A stretch of 64,000 bases of DNA from DATKFM01 sp046154965 (GTDB lineage: Bacteria; Pseudomonadota; Alphaproteobacteria; Dongiales; Dongiaceae). Location: contig JBJXDY010000013.1 of the NCBI GenBank assembly GCA_046154965.1, positions 9,316 to 73,315 on the forward strand, in the 5' to 3' direction. How positions within the stretch are numbered: position 1 is the stretch's first letter; each line of letters opens with the position of its first letter. The notes under the pieces are model-generated. The model had not been told where the DNA came from. It saw only the letters and a program-made list of their open reading frames with translations, and did not search any database. The position numbers and the translations under genes are program-made. Below, in pieces: positions 42,041-51,870 of this stretch.

Positions 42041-44584
42041 TCAGGGCCGGAAGCGGATCTGGCGCAGCAGCGCAAAGGGCGAATCCGCGGCCGGCTTGGT
42101 GCGTCGCCGCCGCTTGCGCCGGGGCACCGCGGCCTTCTTCTCGCCGGGTGCCGTCTCGGCCCTCTGTGCGGTGCGGGGCAGGCGGCGGGAAAAGCTCTCG
42201 CCTTCGGGGGTTTCCTCGCGCCGATAGCCCATGGCGCGAAGCGCAGCCGACAGATCCTCAGGCGCGCAATCGATGGTCTGCCGCAAGCTCTCCGTCGCGG
42301 TGAACGGACCCTGTTGCGACAGAGCCCGCGCCATGACCGCCAGCCGCTCCAGGGCCTCGAATCGAACCGCCAGCGCGCCGACCGGCCGCAGGTTCACGGC
42401 AAAGTAGTAGCCATCGGGTAACGCGCGCTCGCGCACCAGGCTCGGTCCCTGCATGGCCGGCGGCGGTGTGATCTGATGACCCGCATGCACCGCCCAGAGC
42501 ATCGCCTTCACCCGCGTCGCCTCGGCGCCGGCGGTTCCGGCAATCCAGATCGTTTCCCGTCCCAGCCGCAGTCCGAGCTGCCGCACCTGTTTGCGCTCGT
42601 CATCGCTCAGGCTGTTGACCTGGCTCAGCACCATGGGCCGCGGCACTGCGCCCAGCGCCTCGACCAGTTGGAACACCAGACCGCGGGCCGCGCCCGACAG
42701 CTTCGCCTCGCGCACCCGCCAAAGCGGCCGCAGCCGTCCGCGCAGGAATTTATCGAGCCACATCGCCAACCGTCGCCGCACCCGCTCCCGCGACGGCCCG
42801 TCTTCCAGCTCGCTGGGCAAAAGATCGATGCGCGGCTGCAGCGCGGTCTCGCCCCTGACGATGCGGGCGATAGCCATGCCGTCCCAGGCGATCAGCCCGG
42901 CATCATTCAGCGAGAAGGCGCCGTCATCGGCGGTCTCCAAGCGGCGCAAGCGGTAGGGCAGTTCCTGCGCCAGCGCCCGGCGCGCCGAGGTCATAAGGGA
43001 TTTCTGCGCCTCGCTGTTGGCGGCGCGTTCCGGCACAAAGTGCAACCCCTCCAGCCGGCCGACAGCGTGGCCTTCCACCACAACTTCGCCGTCGGCGGAC
43101 ACTTGGGTGATGAAATCCCGCGCCGCCGCCAGCCGCTTTGACAACAGGGCATGGCGGCGGTCGACGAAGCGCTGGGTGAGCTGCTGATGCAGCGCGTCGG
43201 ATAGCTTGTCCTCCACCGCCCGCGATCGCTCCTGCCAATGCTTGGCATCGGCCATCCAGTCGCCGCGGTGGGAGATGTAGGTCCAGGTGCGGATATAGGC
43301 GATGCGCTGCACCAGCTGATCGATGTCGCCCTCTGTGCGGTCGATGCGCGAGATCTGCTCCGACACCCAATCGGTCGGCAGCACGCAAGGTTCCGTCGCC
43401 AGATAGCGATATACCTGCGAGAGAAGCCGGGTGTGGGAATCGGTCAGCGTCTTGCGGAAATCCGGAATCTGGCAGACTTCCCACAGCAATCGCAGGCGAT
43501 CGCGGGATCGCGCGAGATCGGCGAGCTCGGGATCGCGCGCGATCGCCGCCAGCGCCAGATGATCGTCGGCGTCGCGCACGCGGATGAGGCCGGGCGACGG
43601 CGGCTGCCGGTCGAGACTCTGCAGCAGCCCTTGCAGGCTGCGGAAATCCAGGTCGGTATTGCGCCAATAGAGCGTGCCGATGGGATCGAAGCGGTGATTT
43701 TCCACCGCATCCACCAACTCGGGATCAAGCGGACCGACCTCGGCCGTGGTGCCGAACGTGCCGTTGTTCATGTGGCGGCCGGCACGACCGGCGATCTGCG
43801 CGATCTCCGGCGCGGTAAGGCGGCGCGAGCCGCGGCCATCGAACTTGGTCATGCGCGCAAATGCGACATGATCCAGGTCCATGTTCAGGCCCATGCCGAT
43901 GGCATCGGTGGCGACCATATAGTCGACCTCGCCCGACTGATACATCTCCACCTGCGCGTTGCGCGTGCGCGGCGACAGGGCGCCCATGACGACGGCGCAG
44001 CCGCCGCGCTGCCGGCGCATCAGCTCCGCCAGCTCATAAACTTCCGCGGTGGAGAAGGCGACGACGGCGCTGCGCCGCGGCAGTCGGGTGATCTTTTTCG
44101 GTCCGGTATAGGTGAGCGTCGAAAAGCGCGGCCGGCGAATCACCTCCGCCTGCGGCACCAGCTTGCGCAGCAGCGGCCGAATGGTGTCGGCGCCCAGGAA
44201 CATGGTCTCGTCCTCGCCGCGCGCCTGCAGGATACGGTCGGTGAAAACATGGCCGCGCTCGGGATCGGCCGCCATCTGCACCTCATCGACGGCGAGGAAG
44301 GAGACGCGGCGGTCCAGCGGCATCGATTCGACGGTGCAGACCAGATAGGAGGGATGCGCCGGGATGACCCGCTCTTCGCCTGTGATCAGCGCCACGGCGC
44401 TGGCGCCCTTCAGCTTGACGATGCGGTCGTAGTTTTCCCGCGCCAGCAGGCGCAAGGGGAAGCCGATCATCCCCGAGCGATGGCCGAGCATCCGCTCGAC
44501 GGCCAAGTAGGTCTTGCCGGTATTGGTCGGCCCGAGGACCGCCGTGATGCGCTGAGATCCTGCCGTCATGGCGGCTTGGTTCAT
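42041..44584 (-). CDS. SUV3-like superfamily 2 RNA/DNA helicase
   Basis: 847 residues. Walker A is GPTNTGKTYLA (residues 18-28), motif II is the DEVQ form in FLAVDEVQMA, motif Ia and III follow, and motif VI is in QIAGRAGRHM. This is the alphaproteobacterial relative of mitochondrial SUV3, the helicase partner of an RNA-degrading complex. The C-terminal third is a family-specific domain, and the last 50 residues (RRKRRRRTKPAAD) are strongly basic, likely binding RNA. Met6 (44569) is an alternative start. It is upstream of hslR and fdxA in the same direction. Confidence 0.93.
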   Translation of the reverse strand: MNQAAMTAGSQRITAVLGPTNTGKTYLAVERMLGHRSGMIGFPLRLLARENYDRIVKLKGASAVALITGEERVIPAHPSYLVCTVESMPLDRRVSFLAVDEVQMAADPERGHVFTDRILQARGEDETMFLGADTIRPLLRKLVPQAEVIRRPRFSTLTYTGPKKITRLPRRSAVVAFSTAEVYELAELMRRQRGGCAVVMGALSPRTRNAQVEMYQSGEVDYMVATDAIGMGLNMDLDHVAFARMTKFDGRGSRRLTAPEIAQIAGRAGRHMNNGTFGTTAEVGPLDPELVDAVENHRFDPIGTLYWRNTDLDFRSLQGLLQSLDRQPPSPGLIRVRDADDHLALAAIARDPELADLARSRDRLRLLWEVCQIPDFRKTLTDSHTRLLSQVYRYLATEPCVLPTDWVSEQISRIDRTEGDIDQLVQRIAYIRTWTYISHRGDWMADAKHWQERSRAVEDKLSDALHQQLTQRFVDRRHALLSKRLAAARDFITQVSADGEVVVEGHAVGRLEGLHFVPERAANSEAQKSLMTSARRALAQELPYRLRRLETADDGAFSLNDAGLIAWDGMAIARIVRGETALQPRIDLLPSELEDGPSRERVRRRLAMWLDKFLRGRLRPLWRVREAKLSGAARGLVFQLVEALGAVPRPMVLSQVNSLSDDERKQVRQLGLRLGRETIWIAGTAGAEATRVKAMLWAVHAGHQITPPPAMQGPSLVRERALPDGYYFAVNLRPVGALAVRFEALERLAVMARALSQQGPFTATESLRQTIDCAPEDLSAALRAMGYRREETPEGESFSRRLPRTAQRAETAPGEKKAAVPRRKRRRRTKPAADSPFALLRQIRFRP

Positions 44585-44649
44585 GCAATCACCTATGGCG
44601 ATGATTCCATCGGATTCAAGTTTAGTTTTCGTTAGCGTCGCCGGAGAAT

Positions 44650-45483
44650 TCAGCGCGGCCGGCGCCAGGTTCCGCCACTGACCGAACGCTCGATCGGCGA
44701 GCTGCTGCGGCGCTGAGGCATCATTTGCGCCGGGCTGACATTGCGGGTGGCGGCCGACGCGGCATGGCTCGGTTTGCGGGCGGCCGGGATGCTGCCGGTC
44801 GCCGGTGCCGGCCGGGCCAGGTCCTGTGGTCTTTCGGGCACTTTCAGCCGCCGCCCGCCCAGGAAGCTGATCAGCAGCAGCACCAGCCAGGCGAAAACCG
44901 GCGTCGGGTCGAGGGAATCGGTATCGATCCAGCCTTTGGTCCCGGTCAGGTCGATGGCGGCGGCGTTGGTTCGCCAGGCAAACCAGATCAGGGCGAGATT
45001 GACCAGAAACACCAGGAAACGCAGGCCGGAGGCCCGGCGGCGGGCATTAATCGCCGGCAGGAACAGGACCGTCACGACGGCGCCGAATCCCAGGGGCACC
45101 AGGAAGGGCAGCAGACCGGCGTGAGGTTTCAGGGCGCTGTAGATGCCATTGGCATCGATCGCCGATGCCATGTCCGGCAGCATTGCCGGAACGGCAACGG
45201 CAGCCAGGTACCAGATCGCATAGAGCACCGTGTCGCTTACCGATTCCTGCAGTTCCTCCCGGCCGCTGATGATGAACACGGCGATTGCGCCCACGATGGC
45301 GGCGAAGATGGCCCAGAGGATGACCGATCCGATGATGGCGCCGATGAAGCTGCGGCCGGAGCCCTGCCTATCGATGGCGGGCGCCGCCGCCTGCTGCGGC
45401 CGGGGCGGCGTGGGCATCAGATGTTTGACCTTGCCTCGTTGAGCGGCCTGGGCGCTGAGTTGGGCTAACCATTGCTTGGACAT
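44650..45483 (-). CDS. Hypothetical multi-spanning membrane protein
   Basis: 277 residues, no family recognised. Residues 1-45 are polar and Pro/Gln-rich (cytoplasmic), followed by about five hydrophobic helices: near 48-72, 85-105, 122-142, 152-168 and 192-208. The remaining 70 residues are Arg/Ser/Pro-rich and disordered. No conserved charged motif lies within the helices. It is transcribed alone between the helicase (65 bp downstream) and htpG (divergent). It is clearly protein-coding by third-base composition; function unknown. Confidence 0.7.
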   Translation of the reverse strand: MSKQWLAQLSAQAAQRGKVKHLMPTPPRPQQAAAPAIDRQGSGRSFIGAIIGSVILWAIFAAIVGAIAVFIISGREELQESVSDTVLYAIWYLAAVAVPAMLPDMASAIDANGIYSALKPHAGLLPFLVPLGFGAVVTVLFLPAINARRRASGLRFLVFLVNLALIWFAWRTNAAAIDLTGTKGWIDTDSLDPTPVFAWLVLLLISFLGGRRLKVPERPQDLARPAPATGSIPAARKPSHAASAATRNVSPAQMMPQRRSSSPIERSVSGGTWRRPR

Positions 45484-45649
45484 GAGTTTTCCGGACTCTG
45501 GGGACCTGAAAAGCCAAGAATAGCACGATTCCGGCCCAGCGGCCCACCGGGCCCGGCCAGCGGCAGCTTAGGCCTTGATCGGCACGGCCCGCTTGCACAC
45601 ATGAAGTCCCCGGAAGGTCCGGGCCAGGTAAATCAGGGAGGGAGGACCC

Positions 45650-47530
45650 ATGACCGGCGAACGGCATGGATTTCAGGCTGAAGTCAGCCGTCTGCTCGAT
45701 ATCGTCGCCCATTCGCTCTACAGCGATAAGGCGGTTTTCCTCAGGGAGTTGATCTCCAATGCTTCCGACGCCTGCGACCGGCTGCGCTATCTGGCGCTGA
45801 CCCAGCCGGAGCTGGGCGGCGACGGCCAGGGCTATCGGGTCACCCTTACCCCCGACAAATCCACCCGCACCCTGGTGGTCGCCGACAATGGCATTGGCAT
45901 GAACCGGGACGATCTGGTGGAGTGCCTGGGCACCATCGCCCGCTCGGGCACCGCCGCCTTCATGCAGCAGATGACCGGCGACTCAGCCAAGGACATGGCG
46001 CTGATCGGCCAGTTCGGCGTCGGCTTCTATTCCTCCTTCATGATCGCCGACAAGGTGGTGGTGGAGAGCCGCAAGGCCGGCGAGGCCGAAGGCTGGCGCT
46101 GGGAATCCGACGGCAAGGGGGAGTTCACCATCGAGCCCGCCGAACTGCCGGATCGCGGAACGAAGATCACGATGCATCTGCGACAGGGCGAGGATGATTT
46201 CCTGGAGCCGGAGCGGCTGCGCCACATCGTGCGCAAATACTCCGATCACATCGCGCTGCCCATCGTGCTCGCCGCCGACGGCAAGGACGAGACGATCAAC
46301 AAGGCGTCGGCGCTCTGGACCCGCGGCAAGAACGAGATCACGCCGGAGCAATACACCGAGTTCTATCACCACCACGCCCACGCCTTCGACGATCCCTGGC
46401 TGACGCTGCATTGGCGCGCCGAAGGCAAGATCGAATATACCGGCCTGCTGTTCGTGCCCTCGGCGAAACCGTTCGATCTCTTCCATCCCGACCGCAAGCA
46501 TTGCGTGAAACTGTATGTGCGGCGGGTCTTCATCACCGATACCTGCGAGGACGTGCTGCCGGCCTATCTGCGCTTCGTGCGCGGCGTCATCGATACCGAG
46601 GACCTGCCGCTCAATATCAGCCGCGAGATGCTGCAGCATAATCCGCTGCTGGCGAAGATCCGTCATGGCGTCATCAAGCGCGTGCTCGGCGATCTGCAGA
46701 AGAAGGCGGAGAAGGAGCCGGCGGCCTACGCGACGTTCTGGGAGAATTTCGGCGCGGTGCTGAAGGAAGGTCTGTATGAGGATCAGGACAATCGCGAGGC
46801 CTTGCTGAGCCTGGCCCGATTCCGCAGCACGGTGTCGGATCAGCCTTGCAGCCTCGCCGACTATGTCGGCCGCATGAAACCGGCGCAGGAGGCGATCTAC
46901 TACATCTCCGGCGACAGTGTCGGCGCGCTGATGCAGAGTCCGCAGATCGAGGGCTACAAGGCCAAGGGCGTCGAGGTCCTGCTGCTCACCGATCCCGTGG
47001 ATGAATTCTGGATGCCCGCGGTGGGCAATTTCCAGGACAAGCCGTTCAAGTCGGTGACGCGCGGCTCGGCCGATCTGACGCGCATCGCCAGGCCGGAAGG
47101 TGAAACCGAAAAACCTACGGCGGCGGCGCCCGGCATCGACGCGTTGGTGGCGCTGTTCCGGCTGACGCTGAAGGATGCGGTGAAGGACGTGCGCAGCAGC
47201 GAGCGCCTGACCGACAGCGCCGTCTGTCTGGTGGCCGATGACGGCGACATGGACATCCATCTGGAGCGCATGCTGAAGCAGCACCGGCAACTGGCGCAGA
47301 ACGTCAAGCGGGTGCTGGAGATCAATCCCCAGCATCCCCTGGTGATGGGGCTGGCAAAGCGCGTGGGCGAGAAGAGCAACGGCAGTGGCGAAAAGGGCGC
47401 GGATCTCGCCGAGGCAGCTTGGCTGCTGCTGGACCAGGCCCGCATCGTCGGCGGCGAGCCCCTGCCGGATCCCGCCGCCTTTTCCCGGCGCCTGGCCGAC
47501 GTGATGCGCCGGGCCCTAAGCGCCGCATAG
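45650..47530 (+). CDS. htpG: Molecular chaperone HtpG (Hsp90)
   Basis: 626 residues, full length. The N-terminal GHKL ATPase domain shows ELISNASDACDRLRYLAL, VADNGIGMNRDDL and GQFGVGFYSSFMIADKV. The middle domain has the catalytic-arginine block LPLNISREMLQHN, and the C-terminal dimerisation domain ends the protein without the eukaryotic MEEVD tail. It folds and protects client proteins under stress. The start ATG at 45650 follows a strong GGGAGGGAGG ribosome-binding site. A 6-bp hairpin (45609-45623) lies in the probable 5' leader. Transcribed alone. Confidence 0.97.
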   Translation: MTGERHGFQAEVSRLLDIVAHSLYSDKAVFLRELISNASDACDRLRYLALTQPELGGDGQGYRVTLTPDKSTRTLVVADNGIGMNRDDLVECLGTIARSGTAAFMQQMTGDSAKDMALIGQFGVGFYSSFMIADKVVVESRKAGEAEGWRWESDGKGEFTIEPAELPDRGTKITMHLRQGEDDFLEPERLRHIVRKYSDHIALPIVLAADGKDETINKASALWTRGKNEITPEQYTEFYHHHAHAFDDPWLTLHWRAEGKIEYTGLLFVPSAKPFDLFHPDRKHCVKLYVRRVFITDTCEDVLPAYLRFVRGVIDTEDLPLNISREMLQHNPLLAKIRHGVIKRVLGDLQKKAEKEPAAYATFWENFGAVLKEGLYEDQDNREALLSLARFRSTVSDQPCSLADYVGRMKPAQEAIYYISGDSVGALMQSPQIEGYKAKGVEVLLLTDPVDEFWMPAVGNFQDKPFKSVTRGSADLTRIARPEGETEKPTAAAPGIDALVALFRLTLKDAVKDVRSSERLTDSAVCLVADDGDMDIHLERMLKQHRQLAQNVKRVLEINPQHPLVMGLAKRVGEKSNGSGEKGADLAEAAWLLLDQARIVGGEPLPDPAAFSRRLADVMRRALSAA

Positions 47531-47680
47531 CGGCCGATCCGCCATCGCGCTCTGGGCGATCGATCCGCCGGACCGGCTGCATGACAAGCCGGTAGGAATA
47601 ACGGCCTCTGGCGGGTTAACCATACCTTAAGCCGAGACAAGTATCCTATCATTCCGTATGGCAGGAATTGATGAGCTGCG

Positions 47681-48730
47681 ATGAAGCGCGCCGGCGCCGC
47701 ATTTCTGTTTGTTTTCGGTATGTTGGCGATCAGCGGCGCCGCCGTCATGGCGGATACCCTGCCCGTGGCCGGCGCCGAGCTTTCGGCGCTCAAGGCGAAG
47801 TACCGCCGGCCTGAGGCGATTCCGTTCCCCGATGGGAACGCCTATTCCGAGGCCAAAGCCGAACTCGGCCAGATGCTGTTCTTCGACCCCCGGCTGTCCA
47901 AGGAAAATAATCTTTCCTGCGCCTCCTGCCATAACCCGTCCCTGGCCTGGGAAGACGGTCAGGTGACCGCCGTCGGGGCGGCACTGACGCGGTTGCGGCG
48001 GCACACGCCCAGCATCCTTAATCTGGCATGGGGCGAACTCTATTTCTGGGACGGCCGCGCGGCGTCTCTTGAGGAGCAGGCGCTGGGGCCGATCCAATCG
48101 GAAGTGGAGATGGCCCAGCCGCTGCCTCAACTCGTGGACGAGTTGAATGCGATACCCGGCTACCGCCAGGCATTCGATGCGGCATTTCCGGGCGCGGGCA
48201 TCAGCGCCGACACGATCGCAAGAGCCATCGCCACCTACGAACGCACTGTCGTCTCCGGCGCCGCTCCCTTCGACCGCTGGATCGAGGGAGACGAGACCGC
48301 CATCAGCGACTCCGCCAAGCGCGGCTTCATCGCCTTCAACGGCGCCGCCGGCTGCGCCGGCTGCCATGTCGCGTGGAACTTCACCGATCACAGTTTCCAT
48401 GATATCGGCCTGCCGAACGAGCGGGACCTCGGCCGCTTCGACCGGCTGCCGCTGCCAACGATGAAGTTCGCGTTCAAGACGCCGGGCCTGCGCGACATCG
48501 CGCGGCGGGCGCCCTTCATGCATGACGGCTCGATGCCCACGCTGGATGCGGTGATCGAGCACTATGCCCAGGGCATGGCCGATCGGCCCAGCCTCTCGCG
48601 TCAGGTCAAGCGATTCGAGCTGAGCCATACGATCAAGGCCGATCTCGTCGCCTTCCTGCTAACGCTGAGCAGCGCCGACCCGCCGGCAACGCCGCCCGCC
48701 CTGCCGGGCGGCGAACAGTCAATCCACTAA
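47681..48730 (+). CDS. Di-haem cytochrome c peroxidase/MauG-family protein
   Basis: 349 residues with a signal peptide ending near residue 27. Two CxxCH haem sites are present: CASCH in NLSCASCHNP and CAGCH in GCAGCHVAW, so it binds two c-type haems in the periplasm. MLFFDPRLSKENN and RRAPFMHDGSMPT are conserved in bacterial cytochrome c peroxidases and MauG-like proteins. It would reduce hydrogen peroxide or oxidise a protein substrate. It is 15 bp before a cupredoxin gene, a likely electron donor, and heads a three-gene unit with a chemoreceptor. Confidence 0.9.
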   Translation: MKRAGAAFLFVFGMLAISGAAVMADTLPVAGAELSALKAKYRRPEAIPFPDGNAYSEAKAELGQMLFFDPRLSKENNLSCASCHNPSLAWEDGQVTAVGAALTRLRRHTPSILNLAWGELYFWDGRAASLEEQALGPIQSEVEMAQPLPQLVDELNAIPGYRQAFDAAFPGAGISADTIARAIATYERTVVSGAAPFDRWIEGDETAISDSAKRGFIAFNGAAGCAGCHVAWNFTDHSFHDIGLPNERDLGRFDRLPLPTMKFAFKTPGLRDIARRAPFMHDGSMPTLDAVIEHYAQGMADRPSLSRQVKRFELSHTIKADLVAFLLTLSSADPPATPPALPGGEQSIH

Positions 48731-48745
48731 CCAAGGGAGCCTCGA

Positions 48746-49069
48746 ATGAAGAAGATGGCAACGGCCATGGCCATTGGCGCGCTCGTCGCGGCGACGGCGG
48801 CGACGGCGGCGCTGGAGACCGTGATCAAGCAAAAGGACCGGCAATTCTCCCAGCCGGACCTGATGGTTCAGAAGGGCGAGAATGTGATCTTCGTCAACGA
48901 AGACATCGTCGCCCACAATATCTATGTCGAATTCAACAGCGGCGTGGTGGACACCGGGCTGCAGAAGCCGGGCGAATGGGCGGCGGTGATTTTCGCCGAG
49001 CAGGGCGAGTTCCCGGTGCGCTGCGCGATCCATCCGACCATGAAGATGACCGTGCGCGTCGCCGAGTGA
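48746..49069 (+). CDS. Small periplasmic cupredoxin (type 1 copper protein)
   Basis: 107 residues: a signal peptide (about 1-22) and a single plastocyanin-like domain. The copper ligands are visible: His57 in VAHNIY, Cys93, His96 and Met99 in the CAIHPTM motif. The spacing (C-x2-H-x2-M) is short, as in amicyanin/pseudoazurin-like proteins. It would carry single electrons in the periplasm, most likely to the di-haem peroxidase encoded 15 bp upstream, as amicyanin works beside MauG. The chemoreceptor gene starts 21 bp downstream. Confidence 0.88.
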   Translation: MKKMATAMAIGALVAATAATAALETVIKQKDRQFSQPDLMVQKGENVIFVNEDIVAHNIYVEFNSGVVDTGLQKPGEWAAVIFAEQGEFPVRCAIHPTMKMTVRVAE

Positions 49070-49090
49070 CGGCACGGGACAAAACCTCCC

Positions 49091-50836
49091 ATGTCCATCC
49101 AACTCAAGACACTGGGAGTATTCTCCCTTATTGCGCTTCTGATGATGGTATTCAGCGCGTTCGCTTATCGCATTCTCGATGAGTTGGCGGAGGTTCCAGC
49201 GCAAATCTACAACGGCCCGCTGATGGCAATCAGCCATGCGCGCGCCGCGCAGAACAATCTCGTCAACGCCCGTCTTTCCCTGGAACGCGAGTCTGCCGAC
49301 AAAGACCGGCGCTTCGCCGATCTGCGGGCTGAGTTCGGCGCCTACCATGAGAACATGACGGTCGCCATCGAGCGGTCGCTGTCCGAAGACGCCCGCCGCC
49401 TGGGTGCGGATCTGCTACGCGAGTTCGCGGCGATCGAAGGTCAGATAGAGCCGGCCATGCAGGATGCGGCTGGCCTGCGGATACTGCGCGACAGCCTGGT
49501 GGCGGCCGAGCGGCGGTCGGATTTGCTGGTCGAGGCCGCGGCGGCCGACGGCTACCTGTTTCATACGGAAACACAGCAGCTTGTCGAGCGGCAGCGCAAG
49601 CTGTTCGCGGCCGCCATGGTCGCGCTGTCGCTGGCGACTGTCGTGATCGCCTATGGCGTCGGCTGGCTGTTCACCCGTCCCCTCCAGGCGATCACCAAGG
49701 CGATGACCAGACTGGCGGCCGGCGACTGGCAGGTGCAGGTGCCCGGCCTGCGCCGCGGCGACGAACTCGGCCAGATGGCGCGCACCCTCGAGGTCTTCCG
49801 CGACACCGCTCAGGCGGCCCAGCGCCTGTCGGAGGAAACCGCGCGGCAGCGCCAGGATGCGCTGCAAACCGAGCGCCAAATCGCCGAGGACCGGGCGCGC
49901 CAGGAGCAGCGCAGGGTTGAGCAGGAACTGCGCGCCTCCGAACGCCAGCAGGAAGCGGTTCAGAGCGAACTCGCGGCGATGGCCGCGGAATTCGAACGCC
50001 TGCTGGGCGAAACCGTGCTCGGGGTGGACGCGACCGCGCAGGAGCTGACGGAAATCGCCGAACGGATGGCCGGATCGGCCGGCGAGTTCGCGAGCGAGAG
50101 TACGGCGGCCTCTCATGAAGCTCAAAGTGCTTCGGAAGCGGTGCGGGCAGTCGCTGCGGCGACGCACTCGCTAAGCGAATTCATTCAAACGATCGAGGCG
50201 CGCATGGTCGAGTCGCGCACCGTGGCGACGCAGGCGTCCGCCAAGGCAGCGGAGATCACGGGCCAGGTCCGCGGCTTGGCGAAGGTCGCTACGCAAATAG
50301 GCGATGCCGTGCTGCTGATCAAGGAGATTGCGGACAACACCAAGCTGCTGGCTCTCAACGCCACCATCGAGGCCGCGCGCGCCGGCAGCGCGGGCACCGG
50401 ATTCTCCGTCGTCGCCAAGGAGATCCGTACCCTGGCGGAACAGACTGCGGGCGCGACGTTCGAGATCGGCCGGGAAGTCAAGGCCATCCAGACCGCGACC
50501 GGCGCGGTGAGCGTCGGCATCGACGAGATGGCCGGCGTGATCGATCAGATGCGGCGCGCCTCGCAGACCGCGGCAGACGCAGTTTCGCAGCAGGCTGGCG
50601 CCGCCGAGGTGATCGGGCAGCGGACAGAATCGATGTCGGAGTTGAACAACTCCGTGGCCGCTCGTATCGGCAATGTCTCGTCCTTGGCCGAGGCGGCAAA
50701 CTCGATCGCCACCGAAGTGCGAACCGCGGTGACGATGGTTCGCGAACAGGTTCAAGACGTCCAAGGCAAGCTGGTTTCGCGGCTGCGCGCCGTCACGGAC
50801 AAGGCGCCGCAGCCGGATTTGCGCCGCTCCGCTTGA
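49091..50836 (+). CDS. Methyl-accepting chemotaxis protein
   Basis: 581 residues. Membrane helices near residues 7-26 and 175-197 enclose a four-helix-bundle sensor domain. A HAMP domain (about 198-250) and a long coiled coil follow. The signalling tip reads EIADNTKLLALNATIEAARAG, the CheA/CheW-binding hairpin of chemoreceptors. No C-terminal pentapeptide for CheR tethering is present. Its ligand is unknown; placement 21 bp after a cupredoxin and di-haem peroxidase suggests redox, oxygen or metal sensing. No other chemotaxis genes are nearby. Confidence 0.93.
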   Translation: MSIQLKTLGVFSLIALLMMVFSAFAYRILDELAEVPAQIYNGPLMAISHARAAQNNLVNARLSLERESADKDRRFADLRAEFGAYHENMTVAIERSLSEDARRLGADLLREFAAIEGQIEPAMQDAAGLRILRDSLVAAERRSDLLVEAAAADGYLFHTETQQLVERQRKLFAAAMVALSLATVVIAYGVGWLFTRPLQAITKAMTRLAAGDWQVQVPGLRRGDELGQMARTLEVFRDTAQAAQRLSEETARQRQDALQTERQIAEDRARQEQRRVEQELRASERQQEAVQSELAAMAAEFERLLGETVLGVDATAQELTEIAERMAGSAGEFASESTAASHEAQSASEAVRAVAAATHSLSEFIQTIEARMVESRTVATQASAKAAEITGQVRGLAKVATQIGDAVLLIKEIADNTKLLALNATIEAARAGSAGTGFSVVAKEIRTLAEQTAGATFEIGREVKAIQTATGAVSVGIDEMAGVIDQMRRASQTAADAVSQQAGAAEVIGQRTESMSELNNSVAARIGNVSSLAEAANSIATEVRTAVTMVREQVQDVQGKLVSRLRAVTDKAPQPDLRRSA

Positions 50837-50958
50837 GAGCGGTCCGCCCGCCGCTATTCGGCTTTCACGCTGGCAGCGATCGGTTGAATCGCCGCAGACG
50901 TCGTCGGCGCCTCCGCCGGTTTCGTTGCACAGGCGGATAGGATCAGGGCCCGCCGGGG

Positions 50959-51693
50959 CTAGGAACCCTGGCCCGGTGCTGGCGCCGCCGCGACGCCCAG
51001 GATCGGGCCGTTGCCGTCGACTTGCAGGATCACGGCGCAGCCCATGTTCTTGTCGGCCACGTCCACATCCAGCAGCAGATCGATGGCGTTGCCGGTCCAA
51101 TCGCCGAGCCGGCGCAATTCGCGCACGATGTTGTATTCCACCAGCGTAGAGCCCGCATTTTCGCCGCGGGAGACTTCCGTCTCACTGCGCCGCGCGTAGA
51201 TGACCAGCCACAGGCTCGCGGGATTGGCCTGATCGATCTCCATCGGCGGCGCAGTGACGCGGTACTTGCCGCCGCTCGCCGCGATGGCGATCGGCAGCTT
51301 CTGTTGGCTTGCGGCCGACTCGATCAACGATTCCACGGCGGCTCGCTGCGAGCCCACCACATCGTAGCGTCCGTCCACCACCATCTGCGGCGTATAGAGG
51401 GTGCGCAGGTCGAGCGCGTCGCGATAGCCCTTTTGCCGCGCGGTATGCTCCGGCCGGGCAAATTTGTCCCGCCAGCCGATATAGTCCCAGTAATCGACAT
51501 GGTAGGCGAGGGCGATGATGTCCTCGCGCTGGGCCAGTTCGCCCAGGAATTGGTCGGCGGGCGGGCAGGAACTGCAGCCTTGGGAGGTGAAAAGTTCCAC
51601 CAGCACCGGGTCGGCAAGGGCCGGCGCCGGGCCGGCGGCCAGTGCCGCGGCGCCTGCCAGGATCGAGAGCAGATAGCGTGATTTAGTGCCCAT
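50959..51693 (-). CDS. DUF1223 secreted thioredoxin-fold protein
   Basis: 244 residues: a signal peptide (cleavage near ALADP, residue 28), then a thioredoxin-like fold with a vicinal motif CSSCPPAD in VELFTSQGCSSCPPADQF, diagnostic of DUF1223. AYHVDYWDYIGWRDKF and YTPQMVVDG are family blocks. The CxxC motif suggests a periplasmic thiol-disulfide role, but none is proven for the family. The stop at 50959 is followed directly, in the same frame, by a stop-free lipobox-like segment (50854-50958) with no start of its own. Transcribed alone, converging with the chemoreceptor gene. Confidence 0.88.
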   Translation of the reverse strand: MGTKSRYLLSILAGAAALAAGPAPALADPVLVELFTSQGCSSCPPADQFLGELAQREDIIALAYHVDYWDYIGWRDKFARPEHTARQKGYRDALDLRTLYTPQMVVDGRYDVVGSQRAAVESLIESAASQQKLPIAIAASGGKYRVTAPPMEIDQANPASLWLVIYARRSETEVSRGENAGSTLVEYNIVRELRRLGDWTGNAIDLLLDVDVADKNMGCAVILQVDGNGPILGVAAAPAPGQGS

Positions 51694-51870
51694 GGCCCGG
51701 AGAGTGGCTGGAATCGCCGATCACTAGCGAATCACGTGTGGTTGATCACAATGATGCCACAAGAGTTCAGGGGCGGCCAGCGGCCCATTCATCTGCGGTT
51801 CAGGTTCGGGCGCCTAGCCTTGTACGGCTACGCTAATGGGGGCGTTTGCAATGGCTGTGGAGACTAAACC

